34,688 nt of DNA, taken from NCBI GenBank assembly GCA_942492445.1, contig CALOEW010000026.1:1-34688 (forward strand). Reading direction: 5' to 3'. The translations under genes were made by a program, and so were the position numbers. This document shows, in pieces, positions 33,567-34,688 of the stretch. A model generated the notes under the pieces. It saw nothing but the letters and a program-made list of their open reading frames with translations. It was not told where the DNA came from and ran no database searches. Position 1 is the stretch's first letter. The number at the start of each line of letters is the position of its first letter. This DNA comes from NORP240 sp942492445 (GTDB lineage Bacteria; Pseudomonadota; Gammaproteobacteria; Pseudomonadales; Pseudohongiellaceae).

Positions 33567-34688
33567 TTGTCAGTGACCATCTACTATGACGGCGACTGCC
33601 CGTTCTGCGACCGGTTATGTCCGCTTTCTGAAATTAAAGAAAACCGTCGGCCCCGTCCGGATGCAGGATCTGCGCCGCCACGAGGAGGCGCGCCGCGCGC
33701 TGGAACAACAGGGCTTTGATCTCGACCAGGGGATGGTGGTGGAAATGGACGGTAAACGGCACAGCGGGGCGGATGCTGTCAATCTCCTGGCGCTATTGTC
33801 GACCCCGGTTGACTCTTTCAACCGGGTGAACCGGGCCCTGCTGTCATCGCCCCTGATGAGCAGGGTTTTCTATCCGTTGCTGCGCTCGGGGCGCTGGCTG
33901 TTGCTGTTCCTGCTCGGCAGGACTGGCTTTGCCGCACCGGACGAAGGCATGCTGGCCCGCACATCCCTGTTCGCCCGGTTTTTCGCCCTGTTCTCGTTTT
34001 TTCACTGTTTCAACTATTCGCTTGAGTATGGACGATTTCCCCCGGGCGTCGATCTTGTCGCCCTGGCAATGGCCGCGGTGGCCCTGTTTTTTCACCCCCG
34101 CTCCGCCCGTCTGCTCTGGCTGCTGATGCTGACCAGTACCGTCAGCGCCGTGATTCAGGCACCCGTACAATCCAATCACACGTTGATGAGAAATGTGCTG
34201 TTGCTGGGCTACTGGCTTTCATTCTGCCTCGCCTGGTTCAGGGCCAGTAACTGGCAGGACATATTCCGCCGCTTCGCACCGGCCGGTCAGGGTGCGCTGC
34301 TGGTCATGTACGGCTTTGGTATCTTCCACAAGATCAACAGTGACTTTCTTAACCCAGTCAGCAGCTGTGCCCTGGCCCTGTGGCAGAAAATGCCCCTGCC
34401 GCTGCGGCTGCTGGAGGGTCCGCTGATCGACAACGCAGCCATCTATGGCACCTTTCTGGTAGAGGGGGCGCTGATCTTCATGCTGCTGATAAGACGCCTG
34501 CGTTACCTGGGAATATGCGGCGGCATCCTCTTTCACATGCTGCTGGCCCTGAGCGGCTACGCCATGTATATCACTTTTACGATGTTGTCCATCGCAATGC
34601 ATTCTTTGTTTCTGGACAGCAGGGCGGCGCGGGCGATCGCCCGGTCACCGGAGATGAAAGTAATACGCTCGCGACTCACCGATCGGTC
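33567..34688 (+). CDS. DCC-family thiol-disulfide oxidoreductase (DUF393) fused to HTTM-like membrane domain, frameshifted, 3' end cut
   Basis: The N-terminal 120 residues match the DCC/DUF393 family: VTIYYDGDCPFCDR (CxxC redox site), RFLKLKK, VGPVRMQDLRRHEEARRALE and SGADAVNLLALLS. The chain continues without a stop into several membrane helices (LFARFFALFSFFHCFNYSLE, LLVMYGFGIFHKINSDFLNP, GILFHMLLALSGYAMY) resembling the HTTM/vitamin-K-carboxylase-like membrane domain. The start frame breaks after CDR; deleting one base within 33611-33616 joins it to YVRFLKLKKTVG. TTG 33567 has GGAGAGG eight bases upstream; GTG 33573 is an alternative. About 373 residues are visible and the 3' end is outside the window. 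Confidence 0.8.

Noticed and set aside
1..34688. tRNA, rRNA, CRISPR array, prophage or defence-island genes
   Set aside because: No direct-repeat/spacer array, cloverleaf with CCA-type acceptor stem, integrase, transposase or nuclease-like gene could be supported by reading the sequence.

Overview
The window reads as chromosomal DNA of a Gram-negative, probably free-living gammaproteobacterium. It has an asymmetric-lipid (Mla) ABC operon with an auxiliary lipoprotein, a periplasmic DegP/DegQ protease, an RND efflux pump, many Sec/Tat signal peptides and lipoboxes, and Shine-Dalgarno-led genes at a moderately high GC by eye. The families DUF6351, DUF6152, DUF6491, the GMC/gluconate-dehydrogenase-subunit-3 pair and a ferredoxin-linked 2-oxoacid oxidoreductase fit an aerobic aquatic lineage. 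I cannot name the genus from sequence alone. No rRNA, tRNA, CRISPR array, phage or plasmid genes were seen.

Layout. 1-1434 (-): 3'-truncated DegP/DegQ protease. 1651-2037 (+): DUF6491 lipoprotein. 2411-5893 (+): mlaE-mlaF-mlaD and a PqiC-like lipoprotein. 5977-6486 (-): secreted protein of charged 33-residue repeats. 6632-12005 (-): FadR-type GntR regulator, RND adaptor and RND pump; the regulator has a strong promoter covered by two perfect palindromic operators. 12206-13648 (-): secreted protein ending in a TonB-C-like domain. 13875-14142: 268-bp MITE-like element, whose 61-bp short relative lies between the adaptor and pump genes. 14152-19167: DUF4159, a K+-channel-like protein, DUF6351 hydrolase (-), CxxCxxCC protein and a secreted hypothetical. 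19196-20386 (-): sialidase-like propeller. 20593-22461 (+): cytochrome c lipoprotein, HupE/UreJ-like membrane protein and transmembrane anchor protein. 22699-27176 (-): periplasmic oxidoreductase module (Tat-exported subunit 3, GMC flavoprotein, lipoprotein, DUF6152). 27316-30214 (-): korAB. 30688-34688: DUF1653, lytic transglycosylase, polytopic membrane protein (-) and a 3'-truncated DCC-thioredoxin-like/HTTM-like fusion.

The most important caveat is that five genes (mlaE, GMC, korA, the 32-33 kb membrane protein and the DCC fusion) are each broken by one single-base shift, with clean family homology continuing in another frame. Three shifts are missing bases and two are extra bases, mostly in short G/C runs. 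This pattern suggests base-level sequence or assembly error more than gene decay, so I annotate each as one gene across the shift.

No clearly new defence or mobile system was found. The best leads are the paired palindromic elements, the self-regulated efflux cassette, the cytochrome/HupE/anchor operon, the GMC-DUF6152 module and the DCC-HTTM fusion.
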